From contig JAMQCK010000063.1 in NCBI GenBank assembly GCA_024196135.1, positions 1 to 64,000 of the forward strand: 64,000 nt of DNA, given 5' to 3'. Below the pieces are notes generated by a model, which did not search any database, was not told the origin of the DNA, and was given only the letters and a program-made list of their open reading frames with translations. Position numbers and translations under genes: made by a program. The DNA is from Pleurotus ostreatus/Saccharomyces cerevisiae fusant. Its lineage: Eukaryota; Opisthokonta. Shown one piece after another: positions 44,437-56,203 of this stretch (within the stretch, counting starts at the first letter, position 1; the number at the start of each line of letters is the position of its first letter).

Positions 44437-46520
44437 ATGCGTCCCACCGTCCGCTGCCTACAGCTCAACCTCGAACGCCTAGCGTCCCAACGACACAAGT
44501 CTACCAGCTTCATTGGTCTCGGAGTCAGTCAGTCTAGCTATACACTTTACACCTGTGGTGCCGCGATTCTTCTTGCTGAGCTACCCTACTAACCCTCCCC
44601 GATCACCCAGCGCATGGGCTACGAAATGGCCTTCAACCTCTTCTCGAAACAACACGCGCTAGCCAGCGACTCGCATTTTGTCGTCTGCGACGCCGTACCT
44701 AGCAGCGCGGCGCGCTTCCGCGACGCGTTCATGGAGCAGTTCCCGGGCGCGAGGTTGGAGGTGGCGAGGGATCCGGGGGAGTGCGTCTTGTTTCTTACAT
44801 TCACTGCCCACTCAGTACTGACTACATATTCCCTCTATCTGTTCCATCCCACCCCTTCACCTCCCTCTCGTCCATTCTGCTTCATGACACCCCACCGTCC
44901 TCCAGAGCCGCCCTCGCCTCCCAAACCATCATCACCATGCTCCCCGCCTCCCCCCAAGTCCTCGACGTCTACCACACCGGCATCCTCCCCGCCCTCCGCA
45001 CCCTCCCCCGCGAGACTGCCGCCTCCACCTTCTGCATCGACTCGACCACGCTCGACGTCGCTGTAGCCAGACAGATATCCTCTGAGGTCCACAACTTGCT
45101 ACCTTCGTCCAACTCGTCACCTACCTCCGCATCAACCTCAGTCACCTCCACCTCCACCTCCACCACTACCTCCCCCACCCCCACCGGCCCCCTCATGGTC
45201 GACGCGCCCGTCTCCGGCGGCGTCACCGGCGCGAAGGCGGGCACCCTCAGCTTTCTGGTCGGCGGCGAGGCGGGGGCGTTCACGCGCGCGAAGCCCATAT
45301 TGGAGCTCATGGGCAAGCGGGTGATACATTGTGGGCCGGCGGGGGCGGGGCTGGCGGCGAAGATATGTAATAATGTGAGTGAGGGTGAAAGGGAGGGGGG
45401 TGGGGAAGTTCAAGTGATCGATTCTACGGGGAGTAGGGGAATAAGGGAGGAGGGGGAGGGATGGAGGGAGGTGGCGGTGGTAGGAAAGACGAGTAGAAAA
45501 CTGACCACCCCCTCCCCTAGCTCGTCCTCGGCGTCCAACAAATCGTCACCGCGGAAGCGATGCTGCTGGGCCAGAAGCTCGGGCTCGACCCCGCGGTGCT
45601 GGCGGCGGTGATTGGGTCCTCGACGGGGAGCTGCTGGAGCGTGAATGTGAACAATCCGGTGCCGGGTATGTTTGTAGGCGAGGAATGGGGCGCACGCACG
45701 CACTGACAACGCCCTAGGTGCGTTGCCCGATAAGGCCCCGCCGTGCGAGAGGAACTACGAGGGCGGATTTGCGACGGCGTTGATGTTGAAGGTGCGCCCG
45801 AGTTGGTCGCCAGTGGCGTTGTTATCCCGTTCCCCTTCTCGTGATACTCTCCCGCATCGCCTCGAGTGTTTCTCACCTCTCTCGTTGTTCTCCCGCACCA
45901 CATCCCTCCTCGTTGCGCCGGGCATCTCGTCTTTCTCCGCCGGGCATCGCGTTGTTCACCCCCTGGCCTTCCATCGTACCCCGCGTCTTCCATCCTGAAC
46001 TTTCCGTTTCGCATTCAATGTCGTGATTTCCATGCGCGACAACCTCTGCGTTCTGAGTCTCCAGCCTGAGCGGTGTCTCACGTACAGCCAATCGCTGGCC
46101 TACCTCGCTATTGAGCTGCGCGCGCACTTCTCCACCCCCTCTGCGGGCCGCATACGCACGTTTTCTGACCTCCATATCCTTTCCCATCGCGCACCTTCAT
46201 ATCATTCCCACCGCTACATCTTCCCTTTCCTTTCCCATCCGCACTGCGCTTACCTCTTCCATCTGTCCCCGCCCTTGCCTCACCCTATCCCCCCCGCTCC
46301 CACCCTTCCCATCCTTTTCCTCCCCCCATTAACCCTCCCCTCCCAGGACATGGGCCTCGCCACCACCGTCGCGCAGCAAACGTCGACCCCCACCCCCCTG
46401 GGCGAGGCCGCGAGCGCGATCTATGCGAAGGTGGTTACGGAGAAGCCTGAGTTGGCGGGCAAGGATTTTTCGGCGGTGTATGAGTGGTTGAGGGAGGGGG
46501 AGGCCGGAAAGAAGGTGTAA
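44437..46520 (+). CDS. 3-hydroxyisobutyrate dehydrogenase, mitochondrial
   Basis: NAD-dependent enzyme of valine degradation (3-hydroxyisobutyrate to methylmalonate semialdehyde). ATG 44437 gives a short basic presequence (MRPTVRCLQLNLERLASQRH) and then the Rossmann motif FIGLG joined by an intron to RMGYEMAFNLFSK. Then IITMLPASPQVLDVYHTG, FCIDSTTLDVAVARQI, a Ser/Thr-rich insertion (STSVTSTSTSTTTSPTPTG) not found in typical members, the substrate-binding VDAPVSGGVTGAKAGTLSFL, catalytic-Lys region GPAGAGLAAKICNN, LVLGVQQIVTAEAMLLGQKL, NYEGGFATALMLKDMGLA and FSAVYEWLREGEAGKKV. The intron at 45792-46346 is 555 nt, about ten times the usual length here. All core motifs are intact. Confidence 0.88.
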
Positions 46521-46667
46521 GGGGAGAGGGGGAGGCGTGGGGGGAGGAGGGGAGAGGGGGGAAGGGGGGAGGGGAGAAGGGGAGGGGGGAAGTGAGGTGA
46601 GGGGGGGAAGTGGCGAAGGGAAGGTGAAGAAGAGGGGAGGGGAAGGAATAGCGGAGAGGAAAAGGAT
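46521..46667 (+). repeat. Polypurine (G/A) tract 3' of the dehydrogenase
   Basis: Almost purely purine on the plus strand for about 147 bp, starting at the stop codon, with many runs of four or more G. Such tracts can form triplex or G-quadruplex structures; here it is probably 3' UTR. Confidence 0.7.
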
Positions 46668-47716
46668 CTACTGAAAGACAATGATGAGCGCCCACAACAT
46701 ATGTACCATATCGCACGCTTCGCAGTAGGAGACAATGAGAAAATAGTCGAGCAAGAGGTCCAGACAGACGTCAGAGCATGATGCATGATGACGAAAAGGT
46801 CAGATAGGCGGCGCCCGAAAGCTGTCGAAGCTGTGTTGGCGAAGCCTGCGAAGAGCTCAAAGTGGGCAGGGACAGCCCAGGGCGAGGGTAGGCGCATCTT
46901 CGCGTCCGCATCTGTCCACTTCGCGAGTCGCATTTGTCCAGGTGAAGTGCGTTGATACCCACGGTCGGACACGAGTACGTCAAGAGCGGTTCTGATTGAA
47001 TGCGGGGTAAGGGAGAGCAGATGCCCGAGGGGTATCGAGTGAATGCGCTACCAATACGTTCTGAATGATCTACCAATCCTTGTTCAGTGCGTAAGATACC
47101 GACGCGGGCTTGTTGACAGCGAAGCTGCCATGTCATGCTGGGGATGAACGCGTCAATTCGTGCAGTCCAATGAGAGGGGCACAGAAGAGCAGCGGCGCCA
47201 GTCTGGTGCGAAGTGCCGGGAGAGCGCAGATGAAGACTCGAGATGCGGCATGGATATGCTGCATACTCTCGTGCGGGCGGCAGATGCGAGCGTACAATGA
47301 GAAGGGGCAACCCTGAGGACAAGCTGGCGCGAAGAGCAGTGCTGTCCACGAGAAGAGCGTATCCGACGCGTGCTCCACCACCGCCAGATCGGGAGACTGC
47401 GCAGTCATCGCTTCTGGGACGTCGCCCGTAATCGAGGTGCTGGTCGAGGCGGGCCAGCCGGCTCCCGAGTCGGAAGCAAATGTCGAGGAAAGAGGGTAGA
47501 GCGGCGCATCAGCGGGTTCTTTTCGTCATGACGGAGCTCTCGAAGGGCTCAAGGGTGGCGCGCAGGTGCTGCTCGGTGTCCTGGGGGTGCGCGCGCAATA
47601 AATCCAGGCACTCTGGACCCTGGGCAGAAGAAACGCGTGCCGCTCGTAGCCGCAGGGCGCCGTCGCGTGGGAGGCGTGATCGGACGACTGCCGGATTCGG
47701 CGTAGCGCTGGCGCTT
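46668..47716. other. About 1 kb without a supported gene
   Basis: A minus-strand frame is open for about 190 codons (46771-47349) but starts at GTG rather than ATG and shows no recognisable motif. A second minus frame (47509-47787) also lacks an ATG. I see no clear exon-intron structure. Confidence 0.4.
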
Positions 47717-50240
47717 ATGTAAGGAGGGAGGCAACGGCGGAACCATTTCACAATTTCCTCCTCGTCCTCAACGCGCTCGGTGCCCACCGACGCCCGCGTC
47801 CCCCAGAGCCCCCTCTTGCCCCCTGCCTGACGCAGTCATCCGACGCAGCGGTCATGTCGTCAACCAAGCCCACCGCCATCATCTTTGGTGCGCCCTCCGC
47901 ATCGATCGATGCCGGAGTTGCTCACCGACATCTGCAGGCGGACTCAACACCTACTCGCGCGCCCTCGCCGCGCACCTCGTACCGCTTGAGGGGGAGCCAT
48001 TGGTATCCGTGCGTAGCGTGGTCCGAAATTAACGCCACGGCTCACACCCTTCCAGCACGTTCGCATCGTCGACAAGTATTCCGTCAAGCCGCCAACAACG
48101 TAGGCGTACTCCCCCTCCCTCTCTCGCCATCTTACCCCCTCCCTCAGCTACATTGGCGCCGAATTCCCCAAGATCCTCGACAAGCCCGAGGTCGACTACC
48201 ACCAGGCAAATGTCACCGTCGCATGTGCGCACACCTTCCCCTCCCACCCAGATCTTTCCCTCACGCCCCACCAGCCACCATAGCATCCATGTTCGACCCG
48301 CCAGAGGGCGTGTCCGGCTACGACTACGTCTTTGACTTTACCGGCGAGATTCGCCCAGATCGGCTCGAAAAGGCAGGAACACCCTCGCCCTGCCCCACCC
48401 GTTGATTGACTGCCGCACAGATCCACATCCAGTGGACCTTCAACGTCGCCCGCCTCATCGCGACCGAGGCCGCAAAACGGAATGTGAAGGCGTACGTGCG
48501 CCTGCAGCTGCCGTTTTACGAGACGTCGTCGAAAACGCCGGCGACGGAGAAGGACGATGTAAAGCCGGAGGACAGCATCGGGACGTGGTGGCACGAGACG
48601 CTGCGTATGTTGGGCGCGATGGAGAAGTGCGCACCCCACCTCCTCCTCGAGCTACGCTGACCACGCTGCAGCCTCAACGTCGTCGCATTACGCATCGGCC
48701 ACGCATACGGTCCATATGTCAATTTCGGGATCAGTGCGTCCCCCGTCTTCTCCCCCTTCGCCCTTCACTCACCGATCCTAGTCCCGACCCTCATCACCGT
48801 CGCCTCCGTTTACGGCTACCTCAAGAAGCCCATGAAGTCATTGTAAGCACCTTCCCTCCCTCCACCTTACCTCTTCTCCCCACCCTTCCCTCCCTCCCCT
48901 CACGCCTCTCTTCCTCTCTCCACCCCCATCATTCACCCACCTAACACCCTCCCCACAGATGGGGCCCCGGCAAGCACGGCAACAACACCGTGCACACCGA
49001 CGACGTCGCCGGCGCGATGTGGGCGTGCGCCGAGTGGATGGCATCCTTAGGCCGGAAAGGCGCGGACGAGAAGGCGGGCGAGGACATCCCATTCCACAAC
49101 GACAAGGCGAAGGTGGCGGAGGTGGAGGGGATGATCCCGGCGGGGCAGAAGGTTAAGCTGCCGTTGTTTAATTTGGTGAGTGGGGGTGGATTCAGCATGG
49201 GTGGTGGGGGTGGTGAAGGGGGGAGGGCGAAGGGGGGAAAGGATGAAGCTAACGAGGGCTACAGGTCGACGACTCGAATAGCACGTTCGCGAGCGCGGGG
49301 TCGACGGTGACGGAGTTGTTTGGCACGACGTTCGAGTTTTTCAACTTTTTCGAGAACACGATATTGAAGGTGCGTTCTCTCCCTCTTCCTCCTCTCACCC
49401 TTTCCCTCTCCCCTCTCTCACACCCCACCCCAACACCAAACCCCCATCACCCACCCCCACCCTAACCCCACCCCCCAGATGGCCGACGTCGTCGAGGACA
49501 TCAACGAGCACCACGTCGGCGGCTGGACCGAGATGGTCCAAAAGTCGAACCCGCCCGTCCCCAACACGCCCCTCTCCGCGTACATGGACGCGTACCAGCT
49601 CGAGAAGCACGTCTGCGCGTTCAGTAACACGAAGATCAAGGAGGTCGTGGGGTATAGGTTGAAGAAACCGACTTTCGATCATGAGGGGATCAGGGAGGTG
49701 GTGGATAAGTGGAAGGAGGAGGGGAGTTGGCCGATACTGTAAGCGGGGGGTGTCTTTGGGCTCGGCCGGTGCGGGAGGGGCACTCCCGACCGCCCGCGCC
49801 GCGGGCGCGCGGTCGACCGTGGGGCGGCGCGCGCGCCACCGAAGCGAAGGGCACGAGGCAAGGCCTCCGAGCCCCAAGTCCCCCTCCCTCTCGTCGTACG
49901 TTCTTGGTTCCTTCCCACCCCTCCCCCTTCGTCTTCATCGGCATGTTGTTTTAATGTTGTTGCTGTTGTCTGCTTCGCCTACGTTTCCCCTCCGCAGGCC
50001 CCTCCTCGTTTACGCATGTCCTCCCCGCGTGGATGTCCTCGTCCCTACGCCTCCCCCGCCTCAACCGAATGCTCCCCCGCCTCAACCGAATGTCTCCCTC
50101 GCCACGAATCTGTGTTTACCTACTTACCAATGCCCCCCTCCCCGTTCTTCTGTTTATACCGTACTTATCATACGCTATTGTTAATAATGCTCTCGACACG
50201 GCGGAAATATATGCAACTTTGAATGTCGTGCGAGGGGAGG
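47717..50240 (+). repeat. Segmental duplication, copy 1
   Basis: Similarity to 58772-61355 begins at atgtaag 137 bp before the ATG in both copies and continues through the 3' UTR (shared ttgttaataatgctct and a gcgaggg-containing end). Offset between the two start codons is 11,055 bp. Exons are nearly identical; introns and the UTR have diverged. Confidence 0.85.
47854..49742 (+). CDS. NAD(P)-binding extended-SDR/epimerase-like protein, copy 1
   Basis: Predicted Rossmann-fold oxidoreductase related to NAD-dependent epimerase/dehydratases; substrate unknown. ATG 47854 (MSSTKPTAIIF) is spliced to GGLNTYSRALAAHLVPLEGE, so the usual TGxxGxxG nucleotide motif is replaced by a shorter glycine signature. 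Then HVRIVDKYSVKPPTTYIGAE, VDYHQANVTVA, YDYVFDFTGEIRPDRLEK, IHIQWTFNVARLIATEAAKR, YVRLQLPFYETSSKTPATE, LNVVALRIGHAYGPYVNFG, a WGPGKHGNNTVHTDDVAGAM segment typical of extended SDRs, and a C-terminal part with TVTELFGTTFEFFNFFENTI, ending KWKEEGSWPIL. About ten introns; the one at 48373-48420 has a GC donor. No frame break. A near-identical paralogue lies 11 kb downstream. Confidence 0.82.
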
Positions 50241-53200
50241 GAGAAGGGACGAGGACGAGGGTTCAGGAAAGAGGGAAGGTACAATGAGAGGACGAGGGAG
50301 GAGGTAAGGCGAGACGAAGGAGGAGGTTACAGTACGACAAGCGCGAGATAAGAAGGGGCCGACGAGCTGTGAAGACGAAGAGGACGAGCTTGAGAAGGGG
50401 GGAGGGGGGAGGTGCTCGAGGACGGCGAGGGGAAGACGGAGGGGGGTGCGAAGGCGTACAATAAACGCGAAAGGTCTCGCAGGGGCGGTGAGACGCGCGC
50501 GAGAGACAGCGAAATTGCTCATGCTCACCCCTCCTCCATACTTATCTATCCCTCTCGCAGCAAGCCAGGCGCGCGCGGCGATGATTTTTGAACCAAAAGC
50601 GATGTATTGAGTAGACTACGAAGTACAGGAAAGCTATCGAAGTCAGTACACGACGGCCGCGCGCGCGGCCAACTCACCGATAAACTTTACCCCTCCGCCG
50701 GTCCTTGCTGCACTTTCTGCGCCTCGCAGGAGGGGTGCGCGTCGTAAATGGGCATCGCGCGCGCCTAGCTTGCTCACGCATTCGGACACCAAGCCGAAGC
50801 GCGCTTCGCGTCTGCCTTCGCGGCCCGACCCCTCCCACCCTCCGACGTATGATGCCGACAGCGCGGCCGTCCCCGCACCCTGTCGCGCTGCACCCTCCCG
50901 TCGATTCCTACTTCCCCCCTCGCACCTCCTGCGAAAATCTTCGGTAGAAACCCGCCGACTCACCTTGACCCCCTTCCCTACCCGAGCATATTACTGCGTC
51001 GACGAGGCGCCGCACGACGGAGAAGGGGGCTTGAATCGAACCGCAAGGGTCTGAGCGCGTAGCAAGGGTGCACGCACTGCCGAAGGGACCCGTCTCCTTC
51101 ATCTACAAGTCTCGCCGCCGCCGGTAGATAGAGTCTCTCAGGCGCGAACGGACTCGCCTGAGCGAGCCGCACCCCCTCCTCCTATCACTCCCCGCGCTCC
51201 CCTCAAGGTTGCGAGGCCCCCACCTAATTCGAACGAAATGAGCACTAACACAAGCAGACTCATGCGGAGTCAACTCACGATGCAGAGCCCCTCCTCAATC
51301 GCGAGGAAGGGGGTAGCCATCGATGCGACCCCTTCGGTCCTACCCCATCCCCCTCCTCGAAGCCCCAACAAGCGTGCTGAGGTGTTCTCGCGACCCCGCG
51401 AGCTGCATGACGACGAAGTCGAGCACCCCCGCGCCCTCCTCCTCACGCCGCGCACTCGCACACGTCGTCTTGTTCAAGTCGCGCGACACCTTCTCGTAAA
51501 GCGACGTCGCTGCCGGTAAGGGGCCCTTCGACGCCATAGGATAAGGCTGTAGACAATTGTACGCAAGGCACTTCGAGACGGTGAGGAAGCGGAAAGGAAA
51601 AAAGGGGGAGGGGGTAGGGGGGATGATATATACGACGCGTAAAAATGGACCACTCACCGAAATCGCCTGCCCTCATCTCTTCTACCCCCTCGCCCCCCTC
51701 GCGCATGACAACACCTTCGCGCTACTTGACCAATCGGTACACTCCTACAATTACTACGGTCAGCGCGGCGCAGAAAGGGGTCCCTTGGACGCACCTGGCG
51801 AGCCCCCCTCCTTCCCCTCTTTGCGCTCTCGGCCTGTACCGTCGAATTCGAGGTTCTCGGCGGGTAGGGTGAAACCGTCGAACCGAAAGCAAACTTCTGC
51901 GAAGGGGGTTAGGTCAGTGATGCGTTACACAGGGGAAAAGGGAAGGGGGGGAAGGACAAGGGAGAAGGGGCAGCGCGAGGAGGGGAAGGGGAGATAGCAA
52001 CAACACAGATGTCGGATAGGAAAGGAAGTCGGGGGTTCGAAGCAAGGGGGAGGGGGGGAGGGAAATGGAAAAGGGAATCGAGGAAACACCTGTAAATAAC
52101 AAATTTGAGGGAGGGGTGTACATAAAGAAATGGGGTGGGGGGCTCGTATTGAGGGAGGGGGAGGGGCGTGAGCATGAATGAAAGCAGAAAGGGAAAGGAG
52201 GCGAAGACGAGAAGGAGGGACGTACCTGTGGTCATCAGAGCGCTCGCCGCATAGGGTATAACGAAGATATCTGCGAGAAGGGGGGTCAGAATGGGTTGTA
52301 TGCAGCGAGAAAGGGAGGAAAAGGTGTGGGGGTGCGAAGATAAAGGGAGGAAAGGGGTTCGATAGCATTACACGAATGAGCAAGGACTTACCGATAGCCC
52401 GGGGAGGAGCGCGGGCGGATCGGGGCATGGATATCACCGGGGAAAATAGCCTGAAAAAGTGTGGTCAGAGCTAAATGCAAAGGACGGGGCGCGTGTGGGA
52501 GGGGAGGCCGTGTAGAAAACAAGGGGGAAGCGTGGATTAAACGAAGGGGTACAGCCAGAAGTCAAGGGAAGGCGGTAGGCTATCTAGCCCTTCAAAGCGG
52601 AGGGAAGGGGTTCAAGGGAGGAGGACGGGGGCGCTGACGAGTCAGTAGTAATGAGAACTCACCACAAAATTGGTCGCACCCTTGACAACCCTCTTCCCGC
52701 GGCTGATCGCGTCCGCAGCGTAGTGCGCATACATATGGCCGCGTAGGCGATGGCGGTAGCGGCGCGTACGGACTTGGGATAGACGTCGCGCAGCTCAACA
52801 GACGCGTCGGTCGTGCTCGGCGCTGATCGAGCTACAGCCTTCAACGCGTCATTCGCGTTCGGGAGATCCTGCGCGGCAGTCAAAGTCGGCCCAGTCGACG
52901 CGTCCTGAACTGCAATGTGAGTTGGGAACGAGCGCGTTGACGGTCAGACTCACCTGGATCGGTGGCCGTCGTCGACGGGGCGGCCTACGCGTCGGTTGCT
53001 GTAGCCAAGTCGTTGTCGAAGCGATCGCCGCCGTCGACGTCGATGAGGGCGATGGCTGTCGGGAAGGACGAGGCGTCAGCGCATGACGTAGGGAAAAGAG
53101 GGAACGCTCACGTGACTGGACCAACAAACGAATTCCGGCAGACGCGCAGGCGGGAGTCGAGGGAGAGCGATGTCTGAAGATGCGAGTCAGCGAGAGAGGT

Positions 53201-53460
53201 AGTCGTCAGTAAACTGGGGCTTACCTCAAAGAGCAATACAAAGATCTGAGAGGCGGTCAGTAACGAAGCCAGCGAAGGGATAGTAGACAGACAAACCAAA
53301 CAAAGGTGAGGTAGTGGGGACGAGGACTAGTGAGTGGTCGAGTAAGCGAGAGCGGTAGTAGAGGGAAAGGAAGGAGGGAATCAGGCTGGCTGATGATTTT
53401 TCTCCACCTTCCCAGCCGCCTTTTATACTCGACAGGGCGGCAAACCTTCCGTACTCACCC
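50241..53460 (-). other. Unassigned region with possible minus-strand exons
   Basis: No gene could be assembled with confidence. On the minus strand there are repeated good junctions: CAG acceptors followed by short frames and GTGAGT/GTAAG donors. Examples: IFVLLFE (about 53229-53249) to TSLSLDSRLRVCRNSFVGPV (about 53115-53176), DLPNANDALKAVARSAPSTT near 52830, YAHYAADAISRGKRVVKGAT near 52690, AIFPGDIHAPIRPRSSPGY near 52430, IFVIPYAASALMTT near 52240, VCFRFDGFTLPAENLEFDG near 51870, GPLPAATSLYEKVSRDLN near 51510. The separating stretches are long pyrimidine-rich tracts on that strand. This may be one decayed or fast-evolving multi-exon gene, or several fragments. Confidence 0.3.
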
Positions 53461-55000
53461 TCCCTCGTCTCCTCGGCGAGCGCTGCAATCGCCTTCGACG
53501 CAGGCGACGCGCAGCCTAAATCAATTCAACAGTACGTCACGGAGTCCGAGTAGCTCACCGCAGTCTGAAACCGAAGGATGCGCGCTCGGAGTGGAAGATT
53601 CGGGGGAAGGGTGTCCGGGAGCAGCAAGCATGCCGTCCTTCTCCTGCATTGAACCCCAGCGCGACGAGGGCGGAGATCGCGCCCGCATACCACCGCAGTC
53701 AGGGGGTGGCGTCAGCGCTGGATCTGAGGCCGAAATTTCAGTCCTGCCCGCCGAACTTTGCAGCGCGCTGCGCTGCGCTTCAAAGTCGTATTCCTTGGCT
53801 TCTGCATCGCGCGCAGACCACCGTAGCGCACAGCAGGAACAAGAAAACATACGTATAGTGACTCGTGACGCGTGACACAGCCCGGGAGCTCGCAAAAAAT
53901 CGCCAGGAAAATCGAGGTGGTCGTCGAGTCGAACGCGATCAGGCTAGATCCCCTTTGGGAAGGTCTTGAGCTGCTTGAAAGACGGCGCGCCAGAGGCGCG
54001 CGTCCACCGCGTCGCCTTCGCCTGCTCACGCTTCTCGAACTTCGGAAATTTACCCGAGGTCATCTCCGTCCTTGTACGCGCGTGCTATGCGTACCTTGGG
54101 CAGAAAGACAGTGTATTCTCGCTCTATGCGCCATTCAGCTCGCAGCGGATGGCTTCAAAGAGCGTGCACGGTCGCGCCGACGCCGTCGCATCATGCTTCA
54201 ATTAAGCTTCATTGTCAGCGGTGCGCAGCCCGGGTAAAATCCTGGCACCGAAAACGTACGAGGAAGGATGGAAGATGCGGAGGAGGTGGGGGATGGGTGT
54301 CTCAAAGAATTGAGGGTCTGCGATCCTGCACGACGCTTCGGCGGACTTCCGTCATGCGCGGCGTCCTCGGGGATGCATTCAGTAGGTGGTGAGGCTATTT
54401 GTATGGTCATAGACAGATGGTTGGGAAGGTGGCAGAGCGAAAGGGGACGAGGAGAGGGTCGTGTGTTACCATAGTATATGCAAGCTGCTGGCATCTTCAA
54501 GCCCAGGATATGCTGAGATATGTTTGAGGGTAGTACTAACCCACTTTACCGTATGATACAGCCTCGCGCGAGAGTGCTATCGACGTACTAGAAACGACGC
54601 CACATATTCAATCCGCCCTCCTTCGCGCAGCGCATATCGTCATCCAGCTCTAGAAGCAATTCCAAAGACATATTCGTACTCGCCAAAGTCGTCCGCATCG
54701 ATCTAAGTCAACACGCCGGGCCCGCCGAATATTTTTGTGTATGGTGACCTGGAATGGACGAAGAGAGCTCGAGTTCCGCATGCAAACATCCTCGACCTTC
54801 AGAAACGATAACAAAGTTCGTAGATCCCGCCCATCCAAAAGCAGCGAGCCCGTTCTGAGTGTAGATATGTTGTTTCTTTGTTGTGTATGACCCATCGCGG
54901 GCATTTGGCAAGTCACAATCGCGTTCCGAAGGGGTGGTCGAGTACTTTTGCGCGCCACCGAGGATGTTTTGAGGTCTGTAGGATGCGCATTTGAGCCGTT
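53461..55000 (-). other. Unassigned region with scattered open stretches
   Basis: No supported gene. On the minus strand short protein-like stretches occur: SGKFPKFEKREQAKATRWT near 54050-53990 ending APSFKQLKTFPKGI at a stop near 53949, and a frame of about 95 codons near 54960-54700 (SERDCDLPNARDGSYTTKKQ, NGLAAFGWAGSTNFVIVSEG) with no ATG at its head, ending in a stop near 54710. They may be exons of unknown genes or relics. Confidence 0.25.
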
Positions 55001-56130
55001 GGATTCAGTATTACAGAGATAGATGACGATCCATGAGAAGAAACAGTTCGCCATATTGCTGATGTGCGAAGACCTTGCGATGGGTCGCATCTGGGCGCGA
55101 TGGCGCGGACGAAGCTGGTCCGGCAAATGCCGACGCGCCTTCGGCGCGCGGCCCCGGCTTACCGGGCGCACACGGCTTGAGTTCAACTTCCATCATTGAC
55201 TTGCTCGGCGCTTTCTGTGCTCGCCCGTGGCCCTGTAGGGGCATAATCGAGCATTGGAGATGTCGATAATTGCATCCATTCTGCTTCGCATGGCCTATGC
55301 GGAAGTTCCACCCTATAAATCACCTGTTTTATTCTCGCTTTTACTCCGACGAGCTTCGCCCCGCGCAGGTGTTCTCAAGTCAACGTGTACGCGCCCGTCG
55401 TCGCGTGCACCCCCGACGCACTCACCGTGCCTCCTGGGAATGAAAGCAACCCCCGTTGACACTCCTAACCCCGGAACTTCGCCCGAAGAGGTTGAATTCA
55501 GCATCTCCGCTCGACGCACGCGCGCGAGCTTACTTTACGGTATGCTCGGTTTCGGGTGCGCGTACGTACGACCGCGTTGTTTGCGCCTGTATCTGTGTAC
55601 GTATACTAGTCCGTTGATGTCGCCGGCGTGCGGCGTTCATATACCTTGCCTCCTCCGCTTTCGTGAAGTTTTCCAGCGTTTCCCTTCCCCCTCCCGTCTC
55701 GTCATCTCGTCCTCTTCGCTGCCTCGCCTCCTCGCCTCCTCGCCTCCTCCCATCCTCTCCCGCGTGCGCCGCGTCGTTGCGCTCGATAGCGCTCTCTTCA
55801 AGTCCTCGACCTGTTCGACATGATGGTCTTCGCTTGTGAGTCTGCCTTCCCGTTTCTCGCTTGGCTTTGGTCGAGCCGTTGTCTGCAGTGCCCCTGCTTC
55901 CCTTGCCTCCTCGTCTCTTGCTACCTGCATTTCTCTCTTTGATCTTCTCATGTGCTTCCGGGGCTCGTTGCATCCTCTAACTCGCTGCCTGTTGGACATT
56001 CCACTTCCCCTCCATGTTATCCCTTCGCCATCCTCTTCCCTGCCTTCCACTTCCCCTCCATGTTCCATTCGACCCTCTTCTGACCTCCGCTTCATTGTCC
56101 CTTTGTCTGCCACGTCTTATTGTGTTTCTT
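55001..56130 (+). other. No supported gene; pyrimidine-rich flank and possible short 5' exon
   Basis: A CT-rich stretch (55680-55800) contains a short cctcgcct tandem and leads to ATGATGGTCTTCGCTT followed by a GTGAGT donor at about 55835. This arrangement looks like a promoter and short first exon, but no coding continuation could be followed. Confidence 0.25.
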
Positions 56131-56203
56131 GAGCTTCCCGAGTCATCTGAGCTTCCCGAGTTTTCTGAACTTCCTGGAGTCTTCTGGACTTCCCAAGTCT
56201 TCC
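56131..56203 (+). repeat. Degenerate 18-bp tandem repeat
   Basis: Four units of about 18 bp with the core g(a/g)rcttcccgag followed by t(c/t)(a/t)tct: 56131, 56149, 56167 (19 bp) and 56186. The first two differ at two positions. Confidence 0.65.

Noticed and set aside
46771..47349. Minus-strand frame of about 190 codons
   Set aside because: It begins at GTG, has no domain and no splice logic. Not called as a gene.
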